DNA from: Sphingomonas sp. 1F27F7B
GTDB lineage: Bacteria; Pseudomonadota; Alphaproteobacteria; Sphingomonadales; Sphingomonadaceae
Direction: 5' to 3'
Length of the DNA: 64,000 bases
NCBI RefSeq assembly: GCF_005503355.1
Contig: NZ_SCMK01000026.1
Span: 1 to 64,000 of the forward strand
This document shows, one piece after another, positions 41,008 through 50,070 of the stretch; position 1 is the stretch's first letter; every line of letters starts with the position of its first letter. Below the pieces are notes generated by a model that did no database searches, was not told where the DNA came from, and worked only from the letters and a program-made list of their open reading frames with translations. A program made the translations under genes and the position numbers.

Positions 41008-42579
41008 TCAATTGCCACTATACGCAGTCCTCAACTGCAGCTTGTCGATCTTCCCCGTCGATCCGCGCGGCATCGCATCCACCCGCACCACCGCATCCGG
41101 GATCCACCACGACGCAACCTGCCCGCGCAGCGATGCCAGCAGTTCGGCGTCCGATATCTCCTGATCCTCGCGCAGTTCGACCAGCAGCAGCGGGCGCTCG
41201 CCCCACTTCACGTCGCTGCGCCCGATCACCGCGGCGAGCGAAACCTGCGGCAGTGCGCCGACCAATGCCTCGATCTCGGCCGGGTTGATCCATTCGCCGC
41301 CCGACTTGATCAGGTCCTTGGCGCGCCCGGTGATCATCAGATTGCCCTGGCGGTCGATTCTCGCGAGATCGCCGGTGTCGAACCAGCCATCCTCGGTGGT
41401 CGCGCTGCGTTCCTGCCCGAAATAGCGGTCGATCACCGCCGCGCCGCGCACGTGCAGCCGCCCCTCGACGTCGCGCTGCTCGGGCAGCGGATCGCCCCGT
41501 TCGTCCATCAACAGCAGGTCCATGCCGAGTGCCGGCCGGCCCGAGATCGCCGCGTCGCGCTCCGGATTGCTCAGCACCCCGAAGGTGCCGACCGGCGACA
41601 GCTCGGTCATGCCCCAGCTCGTCTGCACCGGGATGCCGAGCTGCTTCTCGATCCGCTCCATCAGCGCCGGCGGCATCGACGCACCGCCGACCAGGATGCG
41701 CTTGAGCGACGGCAGATGGGTTCCGGTCGCGTCGAGATGGTCGCACAGTCCCAGCCACACCGTCGGCACGCCGACCGCGATCGTCACGCCCTCGGCACCG
41801 ATCAGCCGCGCGAGGCTGGCGCCGTCGAGATGCCGCCCGGGCAGCACCAGCTTGGCGCCCGCCGCCGGCACCGCGAAGGGCAGCCCCCAGGCATTGGCGT
41901 GGAACATCGGCACCACCGGCATCACCACATCGGCGCTGGTGATCCCCGAGACATCGGCCTGGAGCAGCCGCAGCGTGTGCAGGAAGCTCGAGCGGTGGGT
42001 GTAGCTCACGCCCTTGGGCGCCCCGGTCGAGCCCGAGGTGAAGCACAGCCCGCTCGGTGCGGTCTCCTCGAATGCCCCCCAGGCGAAATCGTCATTACCC
42101 TGCGCGACCAGCGGCTCGAGCGCTGCGATCTGCGCGCTTCCAAAGTCCGGCGAGGCAACCTCGCCGTCGATCACGAACACCCGTGCCACCCCCGGCGCAT
42201 CGTCGAGCACCTTGAGCGCCAGCGGCATCAGATCGGCGCTGACGATCAGGATCCGTGCACCCGACTGCGCCAGCATCCAGGCGAGCTGGGGCGGCGTCAG
42301 CCGCGGATTGAGCGTGTGGCACACCGCGCCCATGCCCATGATCGCGTACCAGCTCTCGACATGCGCCTGGCTGTTCCAGGCCAAGGTCGCGACGCGCTCG
42401 CCGGTCTGCACGCCGAGTCCGGCAAGCAGGTGCGAGATCCGGCGCGCGCGGCTGTGCAACCCGGCATAGTCGACCCGGCCGATCGCGCCGCCCTCGCCCG
42501 CCGTCGCCACCTCGACATCGCCATGCCATTTGGCGGCGTGATCGAGGATCCGGTCGAGCGTCAGCGGAAAATGCTGCAT
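41008..42579 (-). CDS. Acyl-CoA synthetase (AMP-forming, long- or medium-chain type)
   Basis: A 523-residue ANL-family enzyme: P-loop-like CFTSGSTGAPKGVSYTHRS, acyl-pocket MFHANAWGLPF, SWGMTELSPVGTF, the hinge motif DGWFDTGDLARIDRQGNL, and the catalytic Lys in RGSTGKIDKLQLR. It converts a free acid, ATP and CoA to acyl-CoA. The ATG at 42579 gives the usual MQHFPLTLDRIL start; a GTG at 42594 overlapping the esterase stop (GTGA) is an alternative. Last gene of the operon gntR, serine hydrolase, carboxylesterase, synthetase: it would activate the acid freed by the two hydrolases for the divergent beta-oxidation operon. Confidence 0.88.
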   Translation of the reverse strand: MQHFPLTLDRILDHAAKWHGDVEVATAGEGGAIGRVDYAGLHSRARRISHLLAGLGVQTGERVATLAWNSQAHVESWYAIMGMGAVCHTLNPRLTPPQLAWMLAQSGARILIVSADLMPLALKVLDDAPGVARVFVIDGEVASPDFGSAQIAALEPLVAQGNDDFAWGAFEETAPSGLCFTSGSTGAPKGVSYTHRSSFLHTLRLLQADVSGITSADVVMPVVPMFHANAWGLPFAVPAAGAKLVLPGRHLDGASLARLIGAEGVTIAVGVPTVWLGLCDHLDATGTHLPSLKRILVGGASMPPALMERIEKQLGIPVQTSWGMTELSPVGTFGVLSNPERDAAISGRPALGMDLLLMDERGDPLPEQRDVEGRLHVRGAAVIDRYFGQERSATTEDGWFDTGDLARIDRQGNLMITGRAKDLIKSGGEWINPAEIEALVGALPQVSLAAVIGRSDVKWGERPLLLVELREDQEISDAELLASLRGQVASWWIPDAVVRVDAMPRGSTGKIDKLQLRTAYSGN

Positions 42580-42590
42580 GGAGCCGTCGA

Positions 42591-44240
42591 TCACTTGCAG
42601 CCCTCCGCAGCGGCGGGCAGCGGCGGCGCGATCACCCCGACGTTCCAGTTCCAGGGCAGGTTGCCCGCGGCGCGGCGGCGGCAGAAGACCTGGTCGTGCA
42701 GCGCATATTCGGCGGGCTTGAGATTGGCCTCGACCCGCGGCTTGTCGGTGAAGTGCATATAGGCGGCTCGTTCGTTGTGGGAGGGCCAGGCAGGCTGACC
42801 GAAGGCGCGGGGCGTGCCGGTGCGGGCGAAGCTCGCCCAGTAATCGACCATCGCATCGGAGAGCGCGCGCTCGGCGGGCGTGTCGGGAATGGCGGGCCAA
42901 AGCGGCGTCACCCGGCCGATCGTGCCGAACATGTAAGGCACTTCGGAAGCGTGAAAGGCATGGATGCCGGCCGCGTCCGATGCCGGGGTGGCGTGATCGA
43001 AATAGTAGAGAAATGCCGGCTGGCCGGCGCGGGCCTGCTCGCGCACCAGCTTCTGCGAATTCCACGCGAAGAAGCCGTCGCGTGCCGCGGCAAGCATCAT
43101 CTTGCCGATGTCGCCGGCCGGATAGAGGTGCAGGAACGCGTCCGCCAGTGGGCCGTAGCTGGCGCGAATCTTCGCCTCGTAGCTTGCCGCGGTGAAGCTC
43201 GACGGATCGGGCAGGCCGGGCAGGATCGACTTCATCGTGCCGATCTCGCCGGCGGTGAAACCGGTCATCAGCGGCACCTTGGCCTGCTCGCCGCGCTCGA
43301 ACGTCTCGACCAGTTGGCGCGGGATCAGCTTGCCGTCGACGATCGCGGTGGAAGCGAAGCCCGCCTTGACCGCACGGGCGACCAGATCGGGGCCGGAAAT
43401 GGCGCGCAGCCCGGCGAGCGACGTCGCTCCGATCGCGCCGGCATAATGCGTGCCCAGCGTTTCGGCCGAGGGCACGCCGTGCCGCATCGCCTTCAGCTCT
43501 GGCAGGTTCATCAGCGATGCGCTCTGCACGATCGCCTTGCTGAACAGCCCGCGTGCCTGGGGAGCGACCAGCAGGTGCAGGATCGCGAGCCCACCGGCGG
43601 ACTCGCCCGCGATCGTCACGTTGCCGGCATTGCCGCCGAACGCGCCGATATTGGCCTTCACCCAGCGGAGCGCGGCGATCTGGTCCATCACGCCGTAATT
43701 GCCCGAGATTCCGTCGGGCGATTCCGCGCTCAGCTCGGGATGCGCGAAATAGCCGAAGATGCCGAGCCGGTAGTTGATCGACACGACCAGCATGCCGCGC
43801 CTGGCCAGCGCCGCCCCGTCGAACATCGCCTGCTGCGACGATCCGCGCACCAGGTTGCCGCCATGGATCCAGACGAACACCGGCGCCTTCCGGGCGTTCT
43901 TGGGCGCCCAGATGTTGAGCGACAGGCAGTCCTCGCTCATCGCCGGATAGGTCTCGGCATAGATGCTGCTCGGCGGCGCCGGCGGCTGCTGGCATGCCGG
44001 CCCGAACGTGCTGGCGTCGCGCACCCCCGCCCAGGCGGGCAGCGCCACCGGCGGCTTCCAGCGTCGTTCGCCAACCGGCGCCTCGGCATAGGGAATGCCG
44101 CGGAACACGCGCTGGCCTTCGGCTTCGACGCCGCGAACGGTGCCGGCCGGTGCCTTGACGATCGGCTGGGCCCCGGCCTGCGTAGCGCCGACGAGCGCCA
44201 GCCCCAGCCCCAGCGCCGCGAAGCGGTGCGCTATCCCCAT
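42591..44240 (-). CDS. Exported type-B carboxylesterase
   Basis: A 549-residue alpha/beta hydrolase with a signal peptide (MGIAHRFAALGLGLALVGAT, cleavage near AGAQ). Family marks are FRGIPYAEAPVGERRWKPP, the disulfide/entry motif SEDCLSLNIWAP, the oxyanion hole WIHGGNLVRG, and the nucleophile TIAGESAGGLA; the catalytic His is probably in HASEVPYMFG. It hydrolyses carboxylic esters in the periplasm or outside. Its place between a serine hydrolase and an acyl-CoA synthetase suggests it cleaves the ester substrate of this cluster. Spacing to both neighbours is 11-36 bp. Confidence 0.88.
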   Translation of the reverse strand: MGIAHRFAALGLGLALVGATQAGAQPIVKAPAGTVRGVEAEGQRVFRGIPYAEAPVGERRWKPPVALPAWAGVRDASTFGPACQQPPAPPSSIYAETYPAMSEDCLSLNIWAPKNARKAPVFVWIHGGNLVRGSSQQAMFDGAALARRGMLVVSINYRLGIFGYFAHPELSAESPDGISGNYGVMDQIAALRWVKANIGAFGGNAGNVTIAGESAGGLAILHLLVAPQARGLFSKAIVQSASLMNLPELKAMRHGVPSAETLGTHYAGAIGATSLAGLRAISGPDLVARAVKAGFASTAIVDGKLIPRQLVETFERGEQAKVPLMTGFTAGEIGTMKSILPGLPDPSSFTAASYEAKIRASYGPLADAFLHLYPAGDIGKMMLAAARDGFFAWNSQKLVREQARAGQPAFLYYFDHATPASDAAGIHAFHASEVPYMFGTIGRVTPLWPAIPDTPAERALSDAMVDYWASFARTGTPRAFGQPAWPSHNERAAYMHFTDKPRVEANLKPAEYALHDQVFCRRRAAGNLPWNWNVGVIAPPLPAAAEGCK

Positions 44241-44276
44241 CTAATCCTCCTGATGTGCTGGTGTTCGGGCCGGCGC

Positions 44277-45335
44277 TCAGCCGATCACCTTGTTCAGCCG
44301 CAGCCAGAGCTGCTGGTCGAATTCCTTGTCGCCTGCGCTGGCGCCGGTGCGCACTACGATCAGCTTCCTGCTCGGCACCACGAACAGCCGGCGGTTGAAC
44401 GCGCCCAGTGCCGCGATCGTGTCGGCCGGCGCGGCGGCGATCAGCGGCCCGTCCTTGCGGTTGCCGAGCGCGCCGACCATGTAGTCGCCGCCGTTCAGCC
44501 ACCACAGCCGGCCATAGGCCGGGTTGGCCGGCGACCGTTCGAACATCGCGGCGAGACTGGCTTGGGAAACGACGCGCGTGCCGGTGTTCGACACACCCTT
44601 GTTGAGGATCATCAGCCCGAACAGCGCGGTATCGCGCGGAGTAGTGACCAGCCCGGTATCGTTGCCAACGCTGGCAAGCGCGGTCGGACGCTTGCGCCAG
44701 CCGGTGTTGGTCATGCCGGCGGGGCCGGTCAGCCAGTCGCGGGTGATCGTCTCGAGCGGCTGCTTCGCCGCGGCGGCGACGATGCGCTTCGAGATCGCGT
44801 AGACGGGCGTGTTGTAGAAGAATTTGGTGCCGGCGGGCGCCTCATAGCCGAATTTCTCGTCCAGTCCCGAGGCCATGTGCAGCACATCGATCACCCGGAT
44901 CTTCGCTTCCTGCTCGGGCGTCGCCTTGGACCAGCCGGCGCCGATATAGTCGGAGACCGGCTTCGTCACGTCGATCAGCCCCTTGTCGATCGCGATCGCG
45001 ATCAGCACCGAGACGAAGCTCTTCTGCTGGGAGGCGACATCCTCGAGCAGCGCGCCGTCGTTCGACTTGCCATAGACGAAGAGCGGGAACTGCTTGTCAC
45101 TCTCGGGCGCCGGGAAATTCTTCTCGATCAGGATCCTGCCGTCCTGGATCACTAGGAAGCCGGTGGTGTTCTGGTTGCGCAGATAGTCGAGCAACGCAGC
45201 CATCGCTGCGTCGCCGGCAACAACGACGGCGGGGGAAGCGGCATTGCCCGAACGGGCGGGAGCGGAGGGCGCGATCGACACGGCCGCCAGTGCGGCGCCG
45301 AGCAACAATGCCTTGATGTGCGATCGAGCCTTCAT
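44277..45335 (-). CDS. Exported serine hydrolase of the beta-lactamase/S12 fold
   Basis: A 352-residue protein with a signal peptide (MKARSHIKALLLGAALAAVS). The active-site SxxK motif is SQQKS in LEDVASQQKSFVSVLIA; a YxN-like element is FFYNTPVYAIS, and GLVTTPRDTALFGLMIL is typical of S12 esterases and 6-aminohexanoate-dimer-hydrolase-like proteins. It is more likely an esterase or amidase than a resistance enzyme. The start at 45335 is set by AGGAG six bases upstream; the ATG at 45341 overlaps the gntR stop (ATGA) but touches the ribosome-binding site. Confidence 0.82.
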   Translation of the reverse strand: MKARSHIKALLLGAALAAVSIAPSAPARSGNAASPAVVVAGDAAMAALLDYLRNQNTTGFLVIQDGRILIEKNFPAPESDKQFPLFVYGKSNDGALLEDVASQQKSFVSVLIAIAIDKGLIDVTKPVSDYIGAGWSKATPEQEAKIRVIDVLHMASGLDEKFGYEAPAGTKFFYNTPVYAISKRIVAAAAKQPLETITRDWLTGPAGMTNTGWRKRPTALASVGNDTGLVTTPRDTALFGLMILNKGVSNTGTRVVSQASLAAMFERSPANPAYGRLWWLNGGDYMVGALGNRKDGPLIAAAPADTIAALGAFNRRLFVVPSRKLIVVRTGASAGDKEFDQQLWLRLNKVIG

Positions 45336-45337
45336 CC

Positions 45338-46114
45338 TCATCTCCTGTTTACGGCGCGTTTCTTTGTCGGGGCGGCAACGGTGGGCAGCGGCGTGTCCTC
45401 GCGGACCCGGGGGCCGCGCGCGAGCATGATCCGCGCAACTTCGCCCTGCATGAAATAGAGAATATCGCGCGCGGCCTGGCTGGCCTTGTCGGCATCGCGG
45501 GCGACCAGCCCGGCGCGGACCTGGCGCCAATATTCATAGGGGCCGGGGCCGTTGGCGTTGATAGCGAGCGCGACGTACGAGAAGTGGAAGCGCGTCTTGC
45601 GGCGCACGCCTTCGATCATCTTCTGCGCATCGAGGCTGGCCGATTCGGCCATCTCGCTGAAGATCGCTTCGGACACCTCGATGATCTGCTCGCCGGGCAC
45701 GCCCGCCGCCGCATCGCTCAGCAGCCTGTCGATATTGACCAGCATCCGGCGGATCGCGGCATCGGAGGCGCGCTGGCATGCGAAGCGCGCGGCAAGGCCA
45801 TAGAGCGCGGCGCGCACCTCATAGAGGTCGAACACTTCCTCGACGGTGGTGGCGGAGACGCGGGCACCGCGATTCTCCTCCAGCTCGATCAGCCCGTCAT
45901 CGGCGAGCGTGCGCAACGCGCGACGGACGATCGAGCGACCGACGCCGAACTCGCTGCACAGCCGCGCCTCGCGTAACCATTCGCCGGGAGCAAGCTCGCT
46001 GCGCTGGATCTGGAGCCGCAGCGCATGCGCCAGATCGTCGGCCGTCGCGGACGAGCGCGCTTCCGCCGTATCGGCCGACTCTAGGTCCGCTGCTGATTTC
46101 TGCTGATCGCTCAA
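45338..46114 (-). CDS. GntR-family regulator (FCD type) of the ester-degradation operon
   Basis: A 258-residue protein starting with TTG at 46114 (GAGAGGG upstream). The winged helix reads LQIQRSELAPGEWLREARLC, SEFGVGRSIVRRALRTLADD GLI; the FCD-type helical domain follows (EVFDLYEVRAALYGLAARFA, RKTRFHFSYVALAINANGPG). It heads the operon with serine hydrolase, carboxylesterase and acyl-CoA synthetase and is divergent from the TonB receptor gene. A TTGTCGTACAA dyad in the receptor promoter is its likely target. Confidence 0.83.
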   Translation of the reverse strand: MSDQQKSAADLESADTAEARSSATADDLAHALRLQIQRSELAPGEWLREARLCSEFGVGRSIVRRALRTLADDGLIELEENRGARVSATTVEEVFDLYEVRAALYGLAARFACQRASDAAIRRMLVNIDRLLSDAAAGVPGEQIIEVSEAIFSEMAESASLDAQKMIEGVRRKTRFHFSYVALAINANGPGPYEYWRQVRAGLVARDADKASQAARDILYFMQGEVARIMLARGPRVREDTPLPTVAAPTKKRAVNRR

Positions 46115-46219
46115 CTACTTGCCCTCTCACGGAATGGGTGCCCCTTGCCGGCGCTTCGCCATCCTGCACGACGATTTCTATTGCGGCAACGCGAGGGGGG
46201 CAAGAGTTTTGTCAAACCA

Positions 46220-46247
46220 TTACACAAAGATTGTCGTACAATATGAT
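46220..46247 (+). promoter_or_regulatory. TonB-receptor promoter with GntR-type operator
   Basis: TTACAC (46220-46225) and TATGAT (46242-46247) are 16 bp apart, a plausible -35/-10 pair. The spacer contains TTGTCGTACAA (46231-46241), a dyad with 13-bp extent (ATTGT-CGT-ACAAT) that fits the GntR-FadR consensus. A regulator bound here would block the receptor promoter. The dyad is seen; the promoter is inferred. Confidence 0.62.
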
Positions 46248-46316
46248 TGACTCGGTCGAGCAATGGATCGATGAAAAGGGGCAGGCGCAGCAAAAATGCG
46301 CGCCATGGGAGGATGC

Positions 46317-48689
46317 ATGCGAGATTTCCTTGCCACCACGGCAACCCTTGCGCTCGTCGTCGCGACGCCGGCCTTTGCGCAGACCACAACCGGCCCAGAC
46401 AGTGCCGAGACCGCTGCCGCACCGCAGGACGCGCCCGAGGCCGAGACCAGGCGCCAGGACGACATCATCGTCACCGCGCGCCGCCGCGAGGAGAGCATCC
46501 GCGACGTGCCGGGCACGATCAACGCGGTGACCGGCGACCAGCTCGACGCCAAGGGCCCGATCGTGGGCAGCGGCGATCTGCTCAGCACCACGCCCGGTGT
46601 CCGCTTCAACGACGTGGCAAGCGAGAACCTTGCCGAAGTCTCGATCCGCGGATCGGGTACGGCACGCGCCACGGGCGCTGATTCGGGCGTCGGCCTGTTC
46701 GTCAACGGTGCCTATGTCGGCAGCTCGACGCTGGGCGGCCGCAACTTCAAGACGCTCGACTATTTCGACATCGAGCGCGTCGAGGCGCTGCAGGGCCCGC
46801 AGGGTGCGCTCTATGGCCGCAACTCCGAGTTCGGCGTGGTCAACATCGTCCTGGCCAAGCCCAAGTTCGAAAGCTCGGGCTGGGCGCGCGGGATGTACAC
46901 CTTCGGGCTCGACCAGAAGCGCGTTGCCGCGGTGATGAACGAAGCGCTGAGCGACACGGTCGCGGTTCGCGTCGGCGGCGAGATCTACGGCCAGACCGGC
47001 GGCTTCTACTACGACCCCAATCACAAGAAATATTATGACAGCACCCGCGGCTGGAATGGCCGTGCCCAGCTGCGCTACCGCTCGGGTGACCTCGACGTGA
47101 ACCTGATGGTCGACGGGCAGGACCTGAAGCTGCCGAGCTTCGTCAACAGTCTGGTGATCGCACCCGGCACCAACAGCGCAGTGCCGCTCGGCTATTATCA
47201 GTCGCGCTTCACCTTGCCGCACGACGGCAAGGACGGACTGATGCAGAAGGTCGGCCGCGTGATGCTGAGCGCCAGCTACGACTTCGGCTGGGCCAAGCTC
47301 GAATCGACGACGATGGCGACGCGCTGGCGCTCGAGCCAGTTCTACGGCGCGGCGATCGACTTCGCGACGCTCCAGTCGATGCGCCAGCAGGGCCAGCTCG
47401 GCATCTATCCCTTCACCCAGGTCCACACCAATGTCGTCGATCGCACGCTCTATCAGGACCTCCACCTGACCGGGAAGACCGGCAACCTGACCTGGATCGT
47501 CGGCGGCGAAGGCCTCTATCAGAACGACGACTACCGGCTGGCGATCAACAGCTCGCCCTGCGCCTTCAATGCGATCAACCAGAGCATCTGCGGCGGTATG
47601 CCGACCGAGAAGGTCTGCCTCAAGCCGCTGCCGACCTCGGCGAATTGCCCGGCCAATTACCCGCTGGTGTTCGGCACCGACAGCAATACCAAGCAGCGCA
47701 TCTATTCCTTCGCGGCCTATGCCTCGCTGCAATATCAGCTCGGCAATTTCTCGCTGGCCGGCGAGGCGCGCATCTCGCACGACTACAAGACGGCGACGCA
47801 ATATATCTACGCGCTCTACACCACCAACTACACCCGTCTGCCGACCACCTATGTCTACAAGGCCGAGCAGCCGGTGTTCACCGCGACCGCCAGCTACAAG
47901 ATCCCGGGCGCGACCGGCACGCTCCTGTATGCCAAGGTCGGCAGCGGCTACCGCGCGGGCGGTGTCAACAACGGCACCTACAATGCCAGCGCGCCCAATC
48001 CCTTCCTCTACACCTACGACAACGAGACTACGATCGGCTATGAGGCCGGCGTGAAGTCGACGATCGCGCGCGGCACCTTCGTCCGCCTCGCCGCCTATCT
48101 CCAGCGCACCAGGGACGCGATCACCAGCATCAACGATGGCTGCACGCTCACCAATGCCTGCCTGCAGGGCGGGCAGCAGTTCAACGTCAATGGCGGAACG
48201 ATCGAGGCCAAGGGCCTGGAGGCGGCGCTCGACGGGCGCTGGCGCGTGGCCGGTGGCATGTTCTCGCTCGGCCTCAATGCCGCCACCCAGCGCGCCCATT
48301 TCGTCAAGGTGCCCGCCGGCGTCTCCGGCCTGCCGGTGCCGGACAGCTCGGTGGCGCAGATCCCCGACTGGACGATGTCGGCCACCGTCGACTACCGCCA
48401 TCCGATCGGCGACAAGTCGAACGCCTTCGTCAACTTCAACTATCAGGGCCAGCGCGGCGGCATCCAGGATACGGTGACCGCTTCCACCCCCGCCATCGCC
48501 ATGACCGATTTCGACATCTTCGGCGCGCGGGCAGGGCTCAACCTCGACAAGATCCAGATCGCGATGTTCGTGCGCAACATCACTGATCGCCAGATCCAGG
48601 TACTAAAGTTCATGCAGGCGGGCTTCCCGCTCTCGGTGCGCTACAACAAGCCGCGCACCATCGGCGTGAGCATGTCCACCCGCTGGTAA
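46317..48689 (+). CDS. TonB-dependent receptor of the catabolic cluster
   Basis: About 790 residues from ATG 46317 (GGGAGGA upstream; in-frame ATG 46296 would add seven residues). A signal peptide (MRDFLATTATLALVVATPAF AQ) and an acidic linker precede the TonB box (DDIIVTARRREESIRDVP). A plug follows (DLLSTTPGVRF, EVSIRGSGTARA, EALQGPQGALYGRNSEFGVV) and then a barrel with VRNITDRQIQVLKF near the end and a terminal STRW. The IIVTARRREE plug type is typical of sphingomonad receptors for carbohydrates, aromatics and lipids rather than siderophores. Divergent from gntR and followed by an MHS transporter. Confidence 0.9.
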   Translation: MRDFLATTATLALVVATPAFAQTTTGPDSAETAAAPQDAPEAETRRQDDIIVTARRREESIRDVPGTINAVTGDQLDAKGPIVGSGDLLSTTPGVRFNDVASENLAEVSIRGSGTARATGADSGVGLFVNGAYVGSSTLGGRNFKTLDYFDIERVEALQGPQGALYGRNSEFGVVNIVLAKPKFESSGWARGMYTFGLDQKRVAAVMNEALSDTVAVRVGGEIYGQTGGFYYDPNHKKYYDSTRGWNGRAQLRYRSGDLDVNLMVDGQDLKLPSFVNSLVIAPGTNSAVPLGYYQSRFTLPHDGKDGLMQKVGRVMLSASYDFGWAKLESTTMATRWRSSQFYGAAIDFATLQSMRQQGQLGIYPFTQVHTNVVDRTLYQDLHLTGKTGNLTWIVGGEGLYQNDDYRLAINSSPCAFNAINQSICGGMPTEKVCLKPLPTSANCPANYPLVFGTDSNTKQRIYSFAAYASLQYQLGNFSLAGEARISHDYKTATQYIYALYTTNYTRLPTTYVYKAEQPVFTATASYKIPGATGTLLYAKVGSGYRAGGVNNGTYNASAPNPFLYTYDNETTIGYEAGVKSTIARGTFVRLAAYLQRTRDAITSINDGCTLTNACLQGGQQFNVNGGTIEAKGLEAALDGRWRVAGGMFSLGLNAATQRAHFVKVPAGVSGLPVPDSSVAQIPDWTMSATVDYRHPIGDKSNAFVNFNYQGQRGGIQDTVTASTPAIAMTDFDIFGARAGLNLDKIQIAMFVRNITDRQIQVLKFMQAGFPLSVRYNKPRTIGVSMSTRW

Positions 48690-48722
48690 ATCCGGGGCGG
48701 GTCCATCTCCGCTCACACCTTC

Positions 48723-48758
48723 CTGCCGGCTTCGCTTCCTCTTTCGCGAAGCCGGCAG
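48723..48758. terminator. Strong hairpin, probable terminator
   Basis: CTGCCGGCTTCGC (48723-48735) pairs exactly with GCGAAGCCGGCAG (48746-48758) around a 10-base loop, 34 bp after the TonB receptor stop and before the transporter. A T-run is lacking, so termination may be partial and the transporter could still be read through. Confidence 0.6.
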
Positions 48759-48789
48759 CCTTATCCGCAAGCGTGCCGGGAGAGCCGAT

Positions 48790-50070
48790 TTGGCAACATC
48801 ACCAGAACCCCAGGCCAAGCCGAGCCTGCGCATCGCCGCCATGGCATCCGCCGGCGCCGCGATCGAATGGTACGACTTCTTCATCTACGGCACTGCCGCG
48901 GCACTGGTCTTCCCCAAGCTGTTCTTCCCGGCGGACCTGCCGCCCTTCGTCGCCCAGATCGCGGCCTTCTCCACCTTCGCGGTCGGGTTCGTCGCTCGCC
49001 CGATCGGCGGGATGGTCTTCGGACATTTCGGTGATCTCTACGGCCGCAAGCGCGCGCTTGTCGCCGCGATGTTCATCATGGGACTGGCGACCACGCTGAT
49101 CGGCCTGCTTCCCGGCTACGCGACCTGGGGCGTGGCTGCACCGCTGCTGCTGGTGGTGCTGCGCTTCGTTCAGGGGCTTGCGGTGGGCGGCCAATGGGGA
49201 GGCGCGGCGCTGATGGCGATCGAGAATGCGCCGGCGCATCGCCACGGCTTCTACAGCAGCTTCGTCCAGGTCGGTGTGCCGCTGGGGGTGGTGCTCGCCA
49301 ACACGGTGTTCCTGATCGCCAGCACGCTGATCGAACCCGCCAGCTTCGCCGCCTGGGGCTGGCGGATCGGCTTCCTGCTCAGCGTGTCGCTGATCTTCGT
49401 CGGAATCGCCATGCACCACATGGTTACCGAGCCCGAAGCGGTCGCGCAGCAGCAAGAGACGCCTGTTTCGCCGCTCTGGACGGTGCTGCGTGAGCACGGC
49501 CTCACCGTGCTGATCGCTGGCGGCGCCTTCATCGCCAACAATGTCTGCTTCTACATCGCGATCACCTATGCGGTGGCCTATGGCACCGCCACGATCGGCA
49601 TCCCGCGCGAGACGATGCTGCTCGCGGTGATGGTCGGCAGCCTGGTGATGATCCCTGCCCTTATCGTCTGCGGTGCGCTTTCCGATCGTTTCGGGCGCAA
49701 GGGTATCTTCGTGCTGGGCGCCTTGCTCTCGGGCATCTGGGCCTTTGCCGTCTTCCCGCTGATCGAGAGCGGCTCGCCGCTGGCGATCGTGCTCGGAATC
49801 ACCATTGCACTGGCCTTCGTCAGCATGATGTACGGTCCCCAGGCCGCGCTGTTCGCCGAGCTTTTCCCTAGGGAAGTGCGCTATTCGGGCGCCTCGCTCG
49901 GCTATCAGATCGGCACGGTGGCGGGTGGCGGCTTCGCGCCGATCATCGCCACGGCATTACTCGCGCGCTACGGGACGAGCATGCCGATATCGATCTATCT
50001 GGCCGCGACTTGCGCGATCTCGCTGGTCTGCGTGCTGTTGCTGGGAAGGAAGCGGAATGCTCGGATCTAG
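48790..50070 (+). CDS. MFS transporter, metabolite:H+ symporter (MHS) family
   Basis: A 426-residue protein with 12 hydrophobic segments. Family marks are AIEWYDFFIYGTAAALVFPK, the loop motif GHFGDLYGRKRAL, RFVQGLAVGGQWGGAALMAI and SDRFGRKGIFV; these are typical of the MHS group (shikimate, citrate, alpha-ketoglutarate, proline/betaine carriers). It imports an organic acid with protons. The start is a TTG at 48790. In this cluster it likely moves the acid released by the periplasmic hydrolases across the inner membrane. Its 3' end overlaps the next gene by 14 bp. Confidence 0.86.
   Translation: MATSPEPQAKPSLRIAAMASAGAAIEWYDFFIYGTAAALVFPKLFFPADLPPFVAQIAAFSTFAVGFVARPIGGMVFGHFGDLYGRKRALVAAMFIMGLATTLIGLLPGYATWGVAAPLLLVVLRFVQGLAVGGQWGGAALMAIENAPAHRHGFYSSFVQVGVPLGVVLANTVFLIASTLIEPASFAAWGWRIGFLLSVSLIFVGIAMHHMVTEPEAVAQQQETPVSPLWTVLREHGLTVLIAGGAFIANNVCFYIAITYAVAYGTATIGIPRETMLLAVMVGSLVMIPALIVCGALSDRFGRKGIFVLGALLSGIWAFAVFPLIESGSPLAIVLGITIALAFVSMMYGPQAALFAELFPREVRYSGASLGYQIGTVAGGGFAPIIATALLARYGTSMPISIYLAATCAISLVCVLLLGRKRNARI

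Noticed and set aside
40810..42762. A 650-codon plus-strand frame over the acyl-CoA synthetase
   Set aside because: Arg/His/Pro-rich shadow without motifs, antisense to the synthetase.
41008..44505. One 1165-codon minus-strand frame that would fuse acyl-CoA synthetase to upstream sequence
   Set aside because: Only its last part is the synthetase. The rest is an Arg-rich shadow of the carboxylesterase, which lies in another frame and has all family motifs.
42696..45155. An 819-codon plus-strand frame over the carboxylesterase and serine hydrolase
   Set aside because: No family motifs; it is antisense to two well-supported genes and reflects high GC at third positions.
44277..45335. Serine hydrolase considered as a beta-lactam resistance gene
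   Set aside because: Only the general S12 fold and SxxK motif are seen; the context is ester degradation, and class C hallmarks such as a clear KTG are not evident.
46212..48401. A 729-codon minus-strand frame over the TonB receptor
   Set aside because: Antisense shadow; the plus strand has signal peptide, TonB box, plug and barrel.
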